Shown here: piece by piece, positions 1 through 6,206 of the stretch | Position numbering within the stretch: the stretch's first letter is position 1 | Layout of the letters: each line of letters starts with the position of its first letter | Assembly: GCA_946479055.1 (NCBI GenBank) | Contig: CAMLEX010000192.1 | Coordinates: 1-8,148, forward strand | From: an uncultured Bacteroidota bacterium | GTDB lineage: Bacteria > Bacteroidota > Bacteroidia > Chitinophagales > Chitinophagaceae | Length of the DNA: 8,148 nucleotides | Direction of reading: 5' to 3' | The notes under the pieces: generated by a model | Databases searched by the model: none | What the model was told of the DNA's origin: nothing | The model's input: the letters and a program-made list of their open reading frames with translations, nothing else | Position numbers and translations under genes: made by a program

Positions 1-1
1 C

Positions 2-994
2 ATTTCTGTTTTAATCTGCCTGCCATTCACTTCGTATAAAAGTGTCCAACAGACGGCACAAGAGCCGCTATTATTTAAACCTACGACATTTTATGTTGCT
101 GGAATTCTAGATCAGCGGGCAAGTAAGGGTACAGAATCTGATGTTTTGACTAGATTTATCAAAGAGAATCTATCAAAAGACCTTTCCCTAAAACCGGTGA
201 TAGTCGAGATCAAAGAACTCACAATACGGGAAACAACGACTAAAACCGGCGTGGTAGAGGGACAGATCAGAATGCAACTGTCATTTAGTTTAAAGGACGA
301 CAATGAGAAAAAACACCTCTTGAATTACAGCGGAGGCATGCGCTATTCCGGTCCTGCTTCTAACATTTCAGTAATTGACAAAAACTTAAAGCACCTTGGT
401 AAATCTGCATTGGAATACTTTAACACCTGGATGAACAACAATATCCATACGAACAGAATCCTTGCAAGTAATGTAAAGATTAGTTTTAAGTACTATAAGG
501 AGCAAGCCGAAGGTGATACCATTTACTATGCTGCCAACAGACCCTTAACCTGGTCCGACTTCCAGTCGACCAGAAAAATGTCCAACAAATATGCAGCAAT
601 GGTGATGCCCAATATCGGTTATGATCAACGCGAAGAGATTGCAAAGGGTGTGATTCAGGTAACCATTACCTTAAAGACCTACCTCGCCAAAAGTGATTGC
701 TGGCTGGGCAGCCTTTACAAAGATGATTACATGCTGAACCACGAACAAAGGCATTTTGATATTGCCAAGATCGTAACCGAGCAGTTCAGGAAAAAGATCG
801 ACGCAGCAAAACTCAGCTCCGACACGTATGAAGCCTTCATAAATATGCAATATCTGGATTCCTATAGGGAGATGAACAAGCTGCAAAAAGATTACGACAC
901 GGGGACTGCTCATGGCACGAACAGGATGTCTCAGCAAAACTGGAACAAGCGAATTGACAATCTGCTACTTAGTAAAGTTATTCCCGGGGCTTAA
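2..994 (+). CDS. DUF922-family exported protein, putative Zn-dependent peptidase (5' partial)
   Basis: The frame is open from base 2 to the TAA at 992-994 (330 visible residues), so the gene begins left of the window. The first visible residues (ISVLICLPFTSYKS then VQQTAQ) look like the end of a signal peptide, placing the protein in the periplasm or at the surface. The C-terminal half fits DUF922: PLTWSDFQ at about residues 181-188, then NHEQRHFDIAK with an HExxH motif at 247-251. Known for the family: DUF922 proteins are predicted zinc metallopeptidases from this motif, but substrates are not established. The N-terminal half (about 25-165) is not recognised; it may be a separate accessory domain. 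A TTG at 146 could be mistaken for the start, but the upstream residues in frame are a natural continuation. It converges on the LRR gene, with only 36 bp between the two stop codons. Family assignment is fairly sure; peptidase activity is inference. Confidence 0.85.
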   Translation: MSVLICLPFTSYKSVQQTAQEPLLFKPTTFYVAGILDQRASKGTESDVLTRFIKENLSKDLSLKPVIVEIKELTIRETTTKTGVVEGQIRMQLSFSLKDDNEKKHLLNYSGGMRYSGPASNISVIDKNLKHLGKSALEYFNTWMNNNIHTNRILASNVKISFKYYKEQAEGDTIYYAANRPLTWSDFQSTRKMSNKYAAMVMPNIGYDQREEIAKGVIQVTITLKTYLAKSDCWLGSLYKDDYMLNHEQRHFDIAKIVTEQFRKKIDAAKLSSDTYEAFINMQYLDSYREMNKLQKDYDTGTAHGTNRMSQQNWNKRIDNLLLSKVIPGA

Positions 995-1030
995 AGACCT
1001 TACAATTGCTTTCCACGCATTTATGTTTTG

Positions 1031-1792
1031 TTACCAGTCGATTTTACCTAAACTTACCGTTCCGCTCATATTAACATTTGTTAACTGGGTGTAAGAGCAG
1101 TCTAACAACTTAAGCTTTCTTAAGCCGAACACATAAAGGGAAACCAAGGGATTATCTCTCAAAGATAACTCCTCAAGTTCTTTAAATTGGCTAAAATCTA
1201 GTTTTGACAATTGATTCTCGCTCAGTCTGATTAATTTCACCGCAGCACATCCAAACACTTTAAACTCAAGTAAATTATTTTTCTGAAACTCGATCTGCAT
1301 GAGATTAGGAAGGTTAGGTATGTCGACTTTATACAGGGCATTATCGTGCATTTTTATCTCTTCAAGCTTCAGCAGTCCGGTTAAGTCCAGCGTACCGATT
1401 TTGTTCTGATGAACATATAAAGTTCTTAGGTTTGTCATTCCTTTCAGGTTCATGGTCTGGATCTGATTGTTATAACCAAAGATCTCTTCCAGATTTCTCA
1501 TGCCTTCAAGATCCAATACTTTTACCTGATTATTCCAAAAGCTAAGTTCTTTTAAATTTGTGAAACTTTTAATACCGATCAATGAGCTTATAGCAGCCTG
1601 ATCTACACTTAGCTTTGTTACTTTTTGTGCTTCTGACAGCTGAATTTCTCCATCTCCATTAAGGTCTATGCCAAGAATAACAAGTTGCTTTTTAAAATTC
1701 GGGTCGGGTATTTTTACAGTTTGAGCAATAGCACCGAATGATATTATGACCCCAATAAGCATTATATAGAAAGATAAATGTTCTTTTTTCAT
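1031..1792 (-). CDS. Exported leucine-rich repeat protein with an EF-hand calcium loop
   Basis: A 253-residue protein. Residues 1-23 form a signal peptide (basic start, hydrophobic core, GAIA before Q24), so it is exported. Residues 43-54 are a full 12-residue EF-hand loop, DLNGDGEIQLSE, with D43, N45, D47, E49 and E54 as expected calcium ligands. From about residue 78 to the end there are about eight leucine-rich repeats with a regular 21-residue period (pattern LxxLxxxxNxIxxLDLxGLxN), as in internalin-type LRRs. This architecture suggests a binding or adhesion role at the cell surface, but no partner can be named. The final repeat stops at LGKIDW, with no C-terminal sorting domain or anchor, so the protein may be simply periplasmic or slightly shortened. 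It is the second gene of an operon, starting 16 bp after the upstream stop codon, with an AAGAAGA stretch ahead of the ATG. Repeat and signal calls are firm; function is unknown. Confidence 0.9.
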   Translation of the reverse strand: MKKEHLSFYIMLIGVIISFGAIAQTVKIPDPNFKKQLVILGIDLNGDGEIQLSEAQKVTKLSVDQAAISSLIGIKSFTNLKELSFWNNQVKVLDLEGMRNLEEIFGYNNQIQTMNLKGMTNLRTLYVHQNKIGTLDLTGLLKLEEIKMHDNALYKVDIPNLPNLMQIEFQKNNLLEFKVFGCAAVKLIRLSENQLSKLDFSQFKELEELSLRDNPLVSLYVFGLRKLKLLDCSYTQLTNVNMSGTVSLGKIDW

Positions 1793-1808
1793 CGGTCTTC
1801 TTCTTGAT

Positions 1809-2414
1809 TTAATTATGAACAGTCACATTCTTTACCGCGCCTGGTTCCTTTACATCCACAAATCCACTGATTTCATTTTCAATAAAAACATCATACTGGT
1901 AGTCCTCATAAATTGGTGATGAGCCTAAAGCATACCCATAAACATTATAGGAGGTACTGGTTCCGGTTTGAACAGCAACTGTTTTTTGTCTTGCAAAGGC
2001 AATCCAGCTAATGATGTAATATTTTCCCGGTTTCAGGTAAGTAAACTGAAAGCTTCCCTTATCATCTGTAAATCTACCTTCCACACGGTAAGTAAATGCA
2101 ACATTGCTCATTGTAGCCTGTTTTTTGCGACTATTAAATTTTTTCTTCAGCTCCAGAAATTCTGTGAAATATGGCGTTACCGGGAATAACAAGATCTGAC
2201 TTCCTTTAACGCCAAAATTATCTTTACCTTTTTTCTTTAATGCGGCTGTCCCCTGTATAGTAGCTGTTCCTTTTTCCATCAGCTTAGCAGTCTCAACCTC
2301 ATTAAAAGCAGTAGTGGGAAGAACCCATTCCGGGGCCTTCTGCGCGTAAGCCATATGACCGCACAACAAGAGCAGCAATTTTACCGATAGTACTTTTAGT
2401 ATTCTTTTATTCAT
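1809..2414 (-). CDS. Exported small protein with a carboxypeptidase-regulatory-like beta-sandwich region
   Basis: A 201-residue protein. I chose the ATG at 2414 because it gives a standard signal peptide: MNKR, a run of leucines, then AYA before Q25. The frame is open further, to a TTG at 2453, but that adds 13 residues that spoil the signal peptide. AAGGA lies 11 nt upstream of the chosen ATG. Residues 110-135 (including GRFTDDKGSFQFTYLKPGKYY) have the 'G.F.F..L.PG.Y' signature of carboxypeptidase-regulatory-like or prealbumin-like beta-sandwich folds, which often serve as accessory or binding domains in exported Bacteroidota proteins. The C-terminal end is rich in aromatic and acidic residues and ends with GAVKNVTVHN. 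It is the first gene of a two-gene operon with the LRR protein, so the two probably act in the same compartment. Specific function is not recognised. Confidence 0.8.
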   Translation of the reverse strand: MNKRILKVLSVKLLLLLCGHMAYAQKAPEWVLPTTAFNEVETAKLMEKGTATIQGTAALKKKGKDNFGVKGSQILLFPVTPYFTEFLELKKKFNSRKKQATMSNVAFTYRVEGRFTDDKGSFQFTYLKPGKYYIISWIAFARQKTVAVQTGTSTSYNVYGYALGSSPIYEDYQYDVFIENEISGFVDVKEPGAVKNVTVHN

Positions 2415-2458
2415 GACTTTTTCTATCCTTAAGGTATGGTTAAAGTTCATCAACCATT

Positions 2459-2490
2459 CGAAATTACGGGCAGAAAATGTTTACCGCAAT
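2459..2490 (-). promoter_or_regulatory. Candidate Bacteroidota-type promoter of the exported-protein operon
   Basis: Read on the minus strand, TAATTTCG (2466-2459) matches 7 of 8 positions of the -7 consensus TAnnTTTG. It is preceded at a 20-nt spacing by TTG within ATTG (2490-2487), as expected for the -33 element. This would give a leader of about 40 nt before the ATG at 2414. The inverted-repeat pair at 2486-2538 overlaps the -33 element and extends upstream of it. The call comes from pattern matching only. Confidence 0.4.
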
Positions 2491-2538
2491 AGCTGTAAAC
2501 AGTCATTTGCAACTAGCTGTAAACAGCTAGTTGCAATG
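2486..2538. repeat. Tandem pair of operator-like inverted repeats, 24-bp period
   Basis: The 13-mer TAGCTGTAAACAG occurs at 2490-2502 and again at 2514-2526, exactly 24 bp apart. The second copy is the centre of a perfect inverted repeat: arm TTGCAACTAGCTGT (2508-2521), AA at the centre, arm ACAGCTAGTTGCAA (2524-2537). The first copy sits in an imperfect version, from GCAA at 2486 to TTTGC at 2506-2510. Neither arm is followed by a T-run on either strand, so a terminator is unlikely. The position, abutting the -33 element of the downstream operon, suggests paired binding sites for a dimeric regulator. The regulator is not identified. Confidence 0.6.
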
Positions 2539-2560
2539 TTTATGGAAGGTTCCACTAAAT

Positions 2561-3127
2561 TTAGAATGTTATATCATCCGCTACATTTCCGCCCTGCGCT
2601 GATGCAAACAATTGTCTGTACTTTGCATTGTAAGCATCCTGTTTCTGGGTGTATCCCTGAAAATCTGCTTGTATGTCAGCATGGATCTGCGCATTCCATT
2701 TGGAAGCAGCGATCTGGAAATCTCCGAGGGTAATACCGTACTTATCAGCAATCCACTGGGCGCCGTCCAGTCCGTACTCATATGCTACATTTCGTGCTAT
2801 TTCCAGTTCCTGATAGAAATCTTTATCCGTTTTTATCTGTGCTGTATAGCCTGCATCTTCAGCAGCACCGGTTACAGCATCGCTGAATTTCGGATGCTGA
2901 CCTGCCTGTGCAAAATACTGACCAAACAGTGTCACAATCTCAAAAGTCTGATCCTGTTTCATTCTTTCAGGCCAGAGCAGGTTCGCTTCCTGCCATACTG
3001 GTAATTCTACTCCGAGCGCTTTTGCAATTGCCTCCTCGCTCAAACCGCTTCCTAGTTTGGCGCATGCTGCACTGTAATCTTCGAGGCTAATCCCGTGAAT
3101 GGGTTCTAATAATTGATTTTCCGACAT
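2561..3127 (-). CDS. Uncharacterised soluble protein with internal repeats, last gene of the SPFH operon
   Basis: A 188-residue protein with no signal peptide, membrane segment or cysteine pairs. Recollection suggests the Bacteroidota family DUF6620, but I am not certain. A short motif recurs three times: GISLEDYSAACAKL (12-25), GVELPVWQEANLLW (39-52) and GITLGDFQIAASKW (130-143). The common pattern is G-[IV]-x-L-x-x-aromatic-x-x-A-x-x-x-[LW], which looks like a helical repeat. The region between (60-120) is also predicted helical and rich in Q, A and aromatic residues. The tail is GGNVADDITF. It starts 9 bp after the stop of the 248-residue zinc-ribbon gene, so it is almost certainly cotranscribed with it and the SPFH gene. 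Being last in a compact operon suggests a partner or regulator of the SPFH protein; no biochemical function can be read from the sequence. Confidence 0.88.
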   Translation of the reverse strand: MSENQLLEPIHGISLEDYSAACAKLGSGLSEEAIAKALGVELPVWQEANLLWPERMKQDQTFEIVTLFGQYFAQAGQHPKFSDAVTGAAEDAGYTAQIKTDKDFYQELEIARNVAYEYGLDGAQWIADKYGITLGDFQIAASKWNAQIHADIQADFQGYTQKQDAYNAKYRQLFASAQGGNVADDITF

Positions 3128-3136
3128 AATACTTGT

Positions 3137-3883
3137 TTATAAATGATTAATGCTTTTATCTTTTAACAGGCGGAGATAGAACTTTTCATTTTCTTCCTCC
3201 ATATCTGGTGTGATCTTGTTCCATTCGTCAAACATGGCACGAAGATATTGCTGGTATAAATCAGGATCTTTGGATTCCCGGTCCTCATAGACCTTCAACA
3301 AATGTGCAGTACGTTGTTCGGCAAGACTACGCGCTTTATGCAAAACCATTTGCGCATCGCTGGAAGGCAAAAAAGTGTTCTGCGTCTGGCAATACGAGCA
3401 GGTCACATACGTTGCGATGAAGAACATTTTGGAGATCGTTATTTTTCCACCGCATTGCTTGCAGGTGAACTTGTCCTTTATTAACGCAAATGAAGCCAGT
3501 TGCTCCTGATAAAATGCTTCCAGATCCTCTTGACCGGCCGCTTCCTGTAATAATGAAGTATAATCATGACATCGCTTTTCAAAAGCATAATGTCGGTTAA
3601 GGCAGGCCTCCCTGAAGTCGTTGGATGTAAACACCCCCAATGAATATATTAGACCAAGGATTCTATCCTCTTTAACTTCATTTGCCTGGTCCTGCATCCG
3701 GCGTATTTGACCTAGCAATCCCGCCAGCATGCGGCTGTGTGCTCTTTTATACGGGTCCCGATCCGCTTTAAAAATTTCCTTCAGCTCCGGAATGGCAGCG
3801 GTACACATTTCTCCCATCCGTGTTTCCAGCTTTTCGAGGAAAACAAACCATCGTTCTTGTGTTTGCCACATCAGTTCTTCCAT
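3137..3883 (-). CDS. Zinc-ribbon protein of the SPFH operon (248 aa)
   Basis: A soluble, mostly helical protein. The first 135 residues are charged and helical (for example AHSRMLAGLLGQIRRM around 48-63). A zinc ribbon follows with C141-x2-C144 and C162-x2-C165 (CKQCGGK and TCSYCQTQNTF); the long 17-residue spacer would form the ribbon's beta hairpin. A second helical part rich in acidic and aromatic residues (about 175-248) ends the protein. The ATG overlaps the stop of the preceding gene as TAATG, a sign of translational coupling, and an AAGGA lies about 12 nt upstream inside that gene. A second Met at residue 5 is a possible but less likely start. I do not recognise a named family. By analogy with zinc-ribbon proteins encoded next to YdjI-type SPFH proteins, it may bind the SPFH assembly or deliver clients to it; that is inference. 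Confidence 0.85.
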   Translation of the reverse strand: MEELMWQTQERWFVFLEKLETRMGEMCTAAIPELKEIFKADRDPYKRAHSRMLAGLLGQIRRMQDQANEVKEDRILGLIYSLGVFTSNDFREACLNRHYAFEKRCHDYTSLLQEAAGQEDLEAFYQEQLASFALIKDKFTCKQCGGKITISKMFFIATYVTCSYCQTQNTFLPSSDAQMVLHKARSLAEQRTAHLLKVYEDRESKDPDLYQQYLRAMFDEWNKITPDMEEENEKFYLRLLKDKSINHL

Positions 3884-4131
3884 TATGAATTATTGTCCTT
3901 CTTTATGTAAATGCCGTCTGTAAGTTTAATGTCCATGAAGCTGAACCCGCAATAAGCGCAATTGGTCAAACCATCTTGGTAGGCCCTGCCAGCACCACAA
4001 TTAGGGCAGTCACGTATCTCCATCTGCGCTGCTTTGTCAACCACCTCTCCACCGTAATTCTGTTGGGCAAGAGCTTGTTGCTTTAGCTTTTCCACGTAGC
4101 TCAGCGTTTTTTTCTTTTCTTCCTCTGGCAT
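3883..4131 (-). CDS. Small zinc-ribbon protein of the SPFH operon (82 aa)
   Basis: An 82-residue soluble protein. The N-terminal 35 residues are charged and helical (EEEKKK, then SYVEKLKQQALAQQ). They are followed by a four-cysteine zinc ribbon, C42-P-N-C45 and C58-A-Y-C61 (CPNCGAGRAYQDGLTNCAYC), and a short tail ending KKDNNS. The CPNC/CAYC knuckles are the classic short zinc ribbon used as a protein- or nucleic-acid-binding module. The ATG lies 2 bp after the SPFH gene's TAG. Its own stop overlaps the start of the 248-residue gene by one base, so all three are translationally linked. There is no membrane helix, unlike many zinc-ribbon partners of SPFH proteins. Function is unknown; an adaptor role within an SPFH complex is the simplest guess. 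Confidence 0.85.
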   Translation of the reverse strand: MPEEEKKKTLSYVEKLKQQALAQQNYGGEVVDKAAQMEIRDCPNCGAGRAYQDGLTNCAYCGFSFMDIKLTDGIYIKKDNNS

Positions 4132-4133
4132 AT

Positions 4134-5081
4134 CTACAGGGATTTTAGCAGTTCTTCTTTCTTAGCGGAATATTCCGCTTCATTGATCAGTCCCTCCTCA
4201 AAAAGTACCTTCAGCTTCTTCAATTGTACAGTTATATCATCTGCAGGCTTGGACTGAACAGCAGATTGTTGTTGGTGATTCAGAATCATTGCAAGTGCCG
4301 CTGCCTGTTTAGCTGCGTCGTTCAATGCTGTATGGTCTCTTCCGATAGCATTGGCCACGTTGAATTGGGAGAACTTATTCATATCGTCTACCATATTCAT
4401 TCCGGTAACTGTGTCATAATGTTTGAGCACCTCTTCCGGCAGGGTAGCACCCGCGATCAGGAAGTTGGTTACCTCCAGTCCAAGTTGGCTAAAATAAGGC
4501 TGAATAAGTGGCTGCACCTTTTCGTTCAACGCCGAAAGATTTCCCGCCACATCTATCACTGCAATACCTGCCTGTGCAAGCACCTCCGCAAATTTTGCCG
4601 CAATGAAATCACGAAGTGCCCATTCCAATTCAGCAATGGTCAGCATCGGGTAGGTCCCTGCGTATTCCTTAAAGAATTTCCCTACGTCTTTTATATGGAG
4701 ATTGAACGAGCCGAAAGCACGGACACGCACCTGCCCAAATTGCTTATCTCTCATCAGTACCGGCGCCGGCGTTCCCCATTTGAGGTTGATAAACTGGTGG
4801 GTATTGAAAAAATAAACATCTGCCTTGAAAGGACTTTGGAAACCGTATTTCCAACCTTTCAAGCGTGTCAGCACCGGAATGTTTTCTGTTTCCAGTTTAT
4901 ATTTTCCGGCGGAAAACACATCTGCCAACTGGCCTTCATTCAGAAATAATGCGGACTGGCTTTCCCGAACGGTTAACATTGCGCCATTCTTTATTTCTTT
5001 GTCCCCATCTGCAAACTTCCACATCAACATGTTCGGATTCGGTGTTACAGATTCTATGATCTCAATAAACGGTAATTGCAT
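4134..5081 (-). CDS. SPFH-domain protein of the YdjI / 'virion core protein' family with C-terminal SHOCT domain
   Basis: 315 residues from the ATG at 5081. The N-terminal two thirds match the YdjI-type SPFH family (COG4260) along their length: FIEIIE (5-10), LTVRESQSALFLNEGQLADVF (36-56), TRLKGWKYGFQSPFKADVYF (72-91), KWGTPAPVLMRD (101-112) and GQVRVRAFGSFNL (116-128). These lead to a helical region and a GLEVTNFLIAGATLPEEV segment (201-218). A Q/A-rich linker follows (about 255-280), then a SHOCT-like domain (284-315: LKKLKVLFEEGLINEAEY). SPFH proteins oligomerise, usually on membranes; this one has no transmembrane helix, so it would be cytosolic or peripherally attached. The frame is open to a TTG at 5174, but those 31 residues lie outside the family's core and precede the normal start. 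It is the first of four tightly spaced genes with two zinc-ribbon proteins, echoing the Bacillus subtilis ydjFGHI operon in reduced form. Family confidence is high; physiological role is not known. Confidence 0.92.
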   Translation of the reverse strand: MQLPFIEIIESVTPNPNMLMWKFADGDKEIKNGAMLTVRESQSALFLNEGQLADVFSAGKYKLETENIPVLTRLKGWKYGFQSPFKADVYFFNTHQFINLKWGTPAPVLMRDKQFGQVRVRAFGSFNLHIKDVGKFFKEYAGTYPMLTIAELEWALRDFIAAKFAEVLAQAGIAVIDVAGNLSALNEKVQPLIQPYFSQLGLEVTNFLIAGATLPEEVLKHYDTVTGMNMVDDMNKFSQFNVANAIGRDHTALNDAAKQAAALAMILNHQQQSAVQSKPADDITVQLKKLKVLFEEGLINEAEYSAKKEELLKSL

Positions 5082-5143
5082 ACTCGGATTAATAATATTG
5101 AAGAAATAGCATTTGATTATAATTGTCGAAATTTCTGCATAAA

Positions 5144-5174
5144 CAAAATTCTGGACATTGGAATTTATTTCCAA
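5144..5174 (-). promoter_or_regulatory. Candidate promoter of the SPFH operon
   Basis: On the minus strand, TTG (5174-5172) is followed after 20 nt by GAATTTTG (5151-5144), which matches TAnnTTTG at 7 of 8 positions. This is the spacing of the Bacteroidota -33/-7 promoter and would leave a leader of about 55-60 nt before the ATG at 5081. The match is short and pattern-based, so it is tentative. Confidence 0.3.
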
Positions 5175-5260
5175 GTTTTAGCTGACTACAAAACACCTAC
5201 ACAAAGCCCTAGAGTATCTACAGAGCGTCTACATCCACAGAAACCATAATGTTATTTTAC

Positions 5261-5299
5261 CCTGATTTGTGACTTACATTTATGAAAGCATAAATCAGG
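5261..5299. repeat. Two mutually exclusive inverted repeats
   Basis: CCTGATTT (5261-5268) is complementary to AAATCAGG (5292-5299). In + strand RNA the stem extends through a G-U pair to 11 bp (5261-5271 with 5289-5299). The same right arm can instead pair with ATTTATG (5278-5284) through CATAAAT (5289-5295), leaving a 4-nt loop. It lies upstream of the SPFH operon promoter candidate. It could be an operator or chance AT-rich symmetry. Confidence 0.35.
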
Positions 5300-5321
5300 T
5301 AATTATTTCCCCAGATACGCG

Positions 5322-5346
5322 AAAAACAACCATTAAGGTTGTTCTT
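5322..5346 (-). terminator. Rho-independent terminator downstream of the AraC pseudogene
   Basis: On the minus strand, arm AAGAACAACC (5346-5337), loop TTAAT and arm GGTTGTTTTT (5331-5322) form a stem of up to 10 bp with one G-U pair, ending in a five-T run. It lies about 50 bp below the last stop of the decayed AraC gene. It would separate that transcription unit from the SPFH operon. Confidence 0.65.
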
Positions 5347-5392
5347 TGGAAGCTTTGAACCAGCTTTCCTTACTTCAGACAAACCAATAAAC

Positions 5393-6125
5393 CTAACTGT
5401 TTTGTTCCCCTGAAATTGTAGGCGACATCACCTGAGGAACTGGGAAGTGTACATTACTACTAAGTGTATTTAAATCATGCTTTTCCATAAAGGTGGAATG
5501 AAGAAAATCTTTGGCAATACATAGGCGTTTGTATATCTCCATCTTGGAGCTTAGCTTTATCGCAGAAACCTCAACTGCCCGTCTCGATTCAGATTTGAGT
5601 GTGCTTATGAGATAATGAAGAAAGAAAACAAGATTTTCTTCTGTACCGCCAGTATAACCATGGGTTTCAAGGTCTGAAATCAGCTTTGCAAGTTGAAACT
5701 GCACTTCAGGTTCAATAGCATTAAGCGTCTGGAAAAACTCAGGTTGTGTATTGTTAATCAGGAAGGATTGTCAAGTAATTCGTTATCATTTTTCAATATG
5801 TCGTTAAAGACTGAAGATGCAAATTCCTTTTAAAGAAGACCGATATCCCCCTCACACTTTCATGGTTATCAATGTTACATGAATAATTCTGTTCATTGTT
5901 AAGGATCAGGAATTGTCCGGGCCTTATCGCCAACCTGCGGTTATTAATACCATACCACTCTTCGCCTTTCAATATTGTCTTAAAAGACAAACATCCTACA
6001 TGGTCATCACAAAAACTAAAACTGCTTGTAGTATTAAAAATAACATTGTGTTCTTTAAACTTGCTAAAGTGCAGCTCTTCGTTAAAATCAGGGCTGGAGT
6101 GGTCAGGAAGCGAAGTTAAATACAT
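5393..6125 (-). pseudogene. Degenerate AraC-family transcriptional regulator (two frameshifts, helix-turn-helix lost)
   Basis: The gene begins at ATG 6125 (MYLTSLPDHSSPDFNEE). The first frame gives an N-terminal cupin-type sensor domain with GEEWYGINNRRLAIRPGQF and ILNNEQNYSCNID, as in Bacteroidota AraC regulators. Near 5821-5823 (minus-strand GGAATTTGCATC) a missing base breaks the frame. In the next frame, ASSVFNDILKNDNELLDNPS continues the expected sequence until a second missing base near 5758-5764. The third frame then reads LINNTQPEFFQTLN into the 103-codon open stretch 5704-5393 (IYKRLCIAKDFLHSTFMEKH, then LNTLSSNVHF). That stretch ends at VPQVMSPTISGEQNS where the DNA-binding helices should follow. 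The original protein was probably about 290-300 residues; about the last 80 are absent. It should be inactive as a DNA-binding regulator. A short cupin-only protein from 6125 to the stop near 5793 could still be made. Confidence 0.85.
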
Positions 6126-6206
6126 ATGATGATAATTTTCTTACTCTGAAAAGACATACACAATATAGCAATTGCCCGATAAACACTGTTGATTAAAACC
6201 ATTGTC

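Larger units (their letters stand above)
5082..5392. other. 311-bp intergenic region: promoter, hairpins and terminator, no gene
   Basis: No credible coding frame is visible on either strand. Reading along the minus strand, the region holds an intrinsic terminator (5322-5346) below the decayed AraC gene, a pair of competing hairpins (5261-5299), and a candidate promoter for the SPFH operon (5144-5174). None of the missing C-terminal AraC helix-turn-helix sequence can be found here, so that part was lost, not merely separated by a frameshift. Confidence 0.6.

Noticed and set aside
2415..2453. TTG start for the exported beta-sandwich protein
   Set aside because: The added residues would precede and disrupt an otherwise standard signal peptide that starts at the ATG at 2414.
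2486..2538. CRISPR array or intrinsic terminator
   Set aside because: There are only two repeat units with no real spacers, and no T-run follows the hairpin on either strand.
2413..2733. 106-codon + strand frame across the 2415-2560 intergenic region
   Set aside because: It runs through the palindromic repeats and antisense to the end of the 188-aa gene, with no domain or plausible composition.
4224..4949. Long + strand open frame of 241 codons opposite the SPFH gene
   Set aside because: It is antisense to a gene with clear family-wide conservation, its translation is rich in Cys, His and Arg with no recognisable domain, and it disappears as a shadow of the minus-strand codon pattern.
5082..5174. 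31-residue N-terminal extension of the SPFH protein from a TTG codon
   Set aside because: Family members begin close to the FIEIIE segment; the ATG at 5081 fits, and the extension overlaps the best promoter candidate.
5393..6125. Two separate small genes at 5393-5704 and 5793-6125
   Set aside because: Both translate to adjacent parts of the same AraC-type regulator, and the missing middle is readable in the third frame, so they are fragments of one broken gene.
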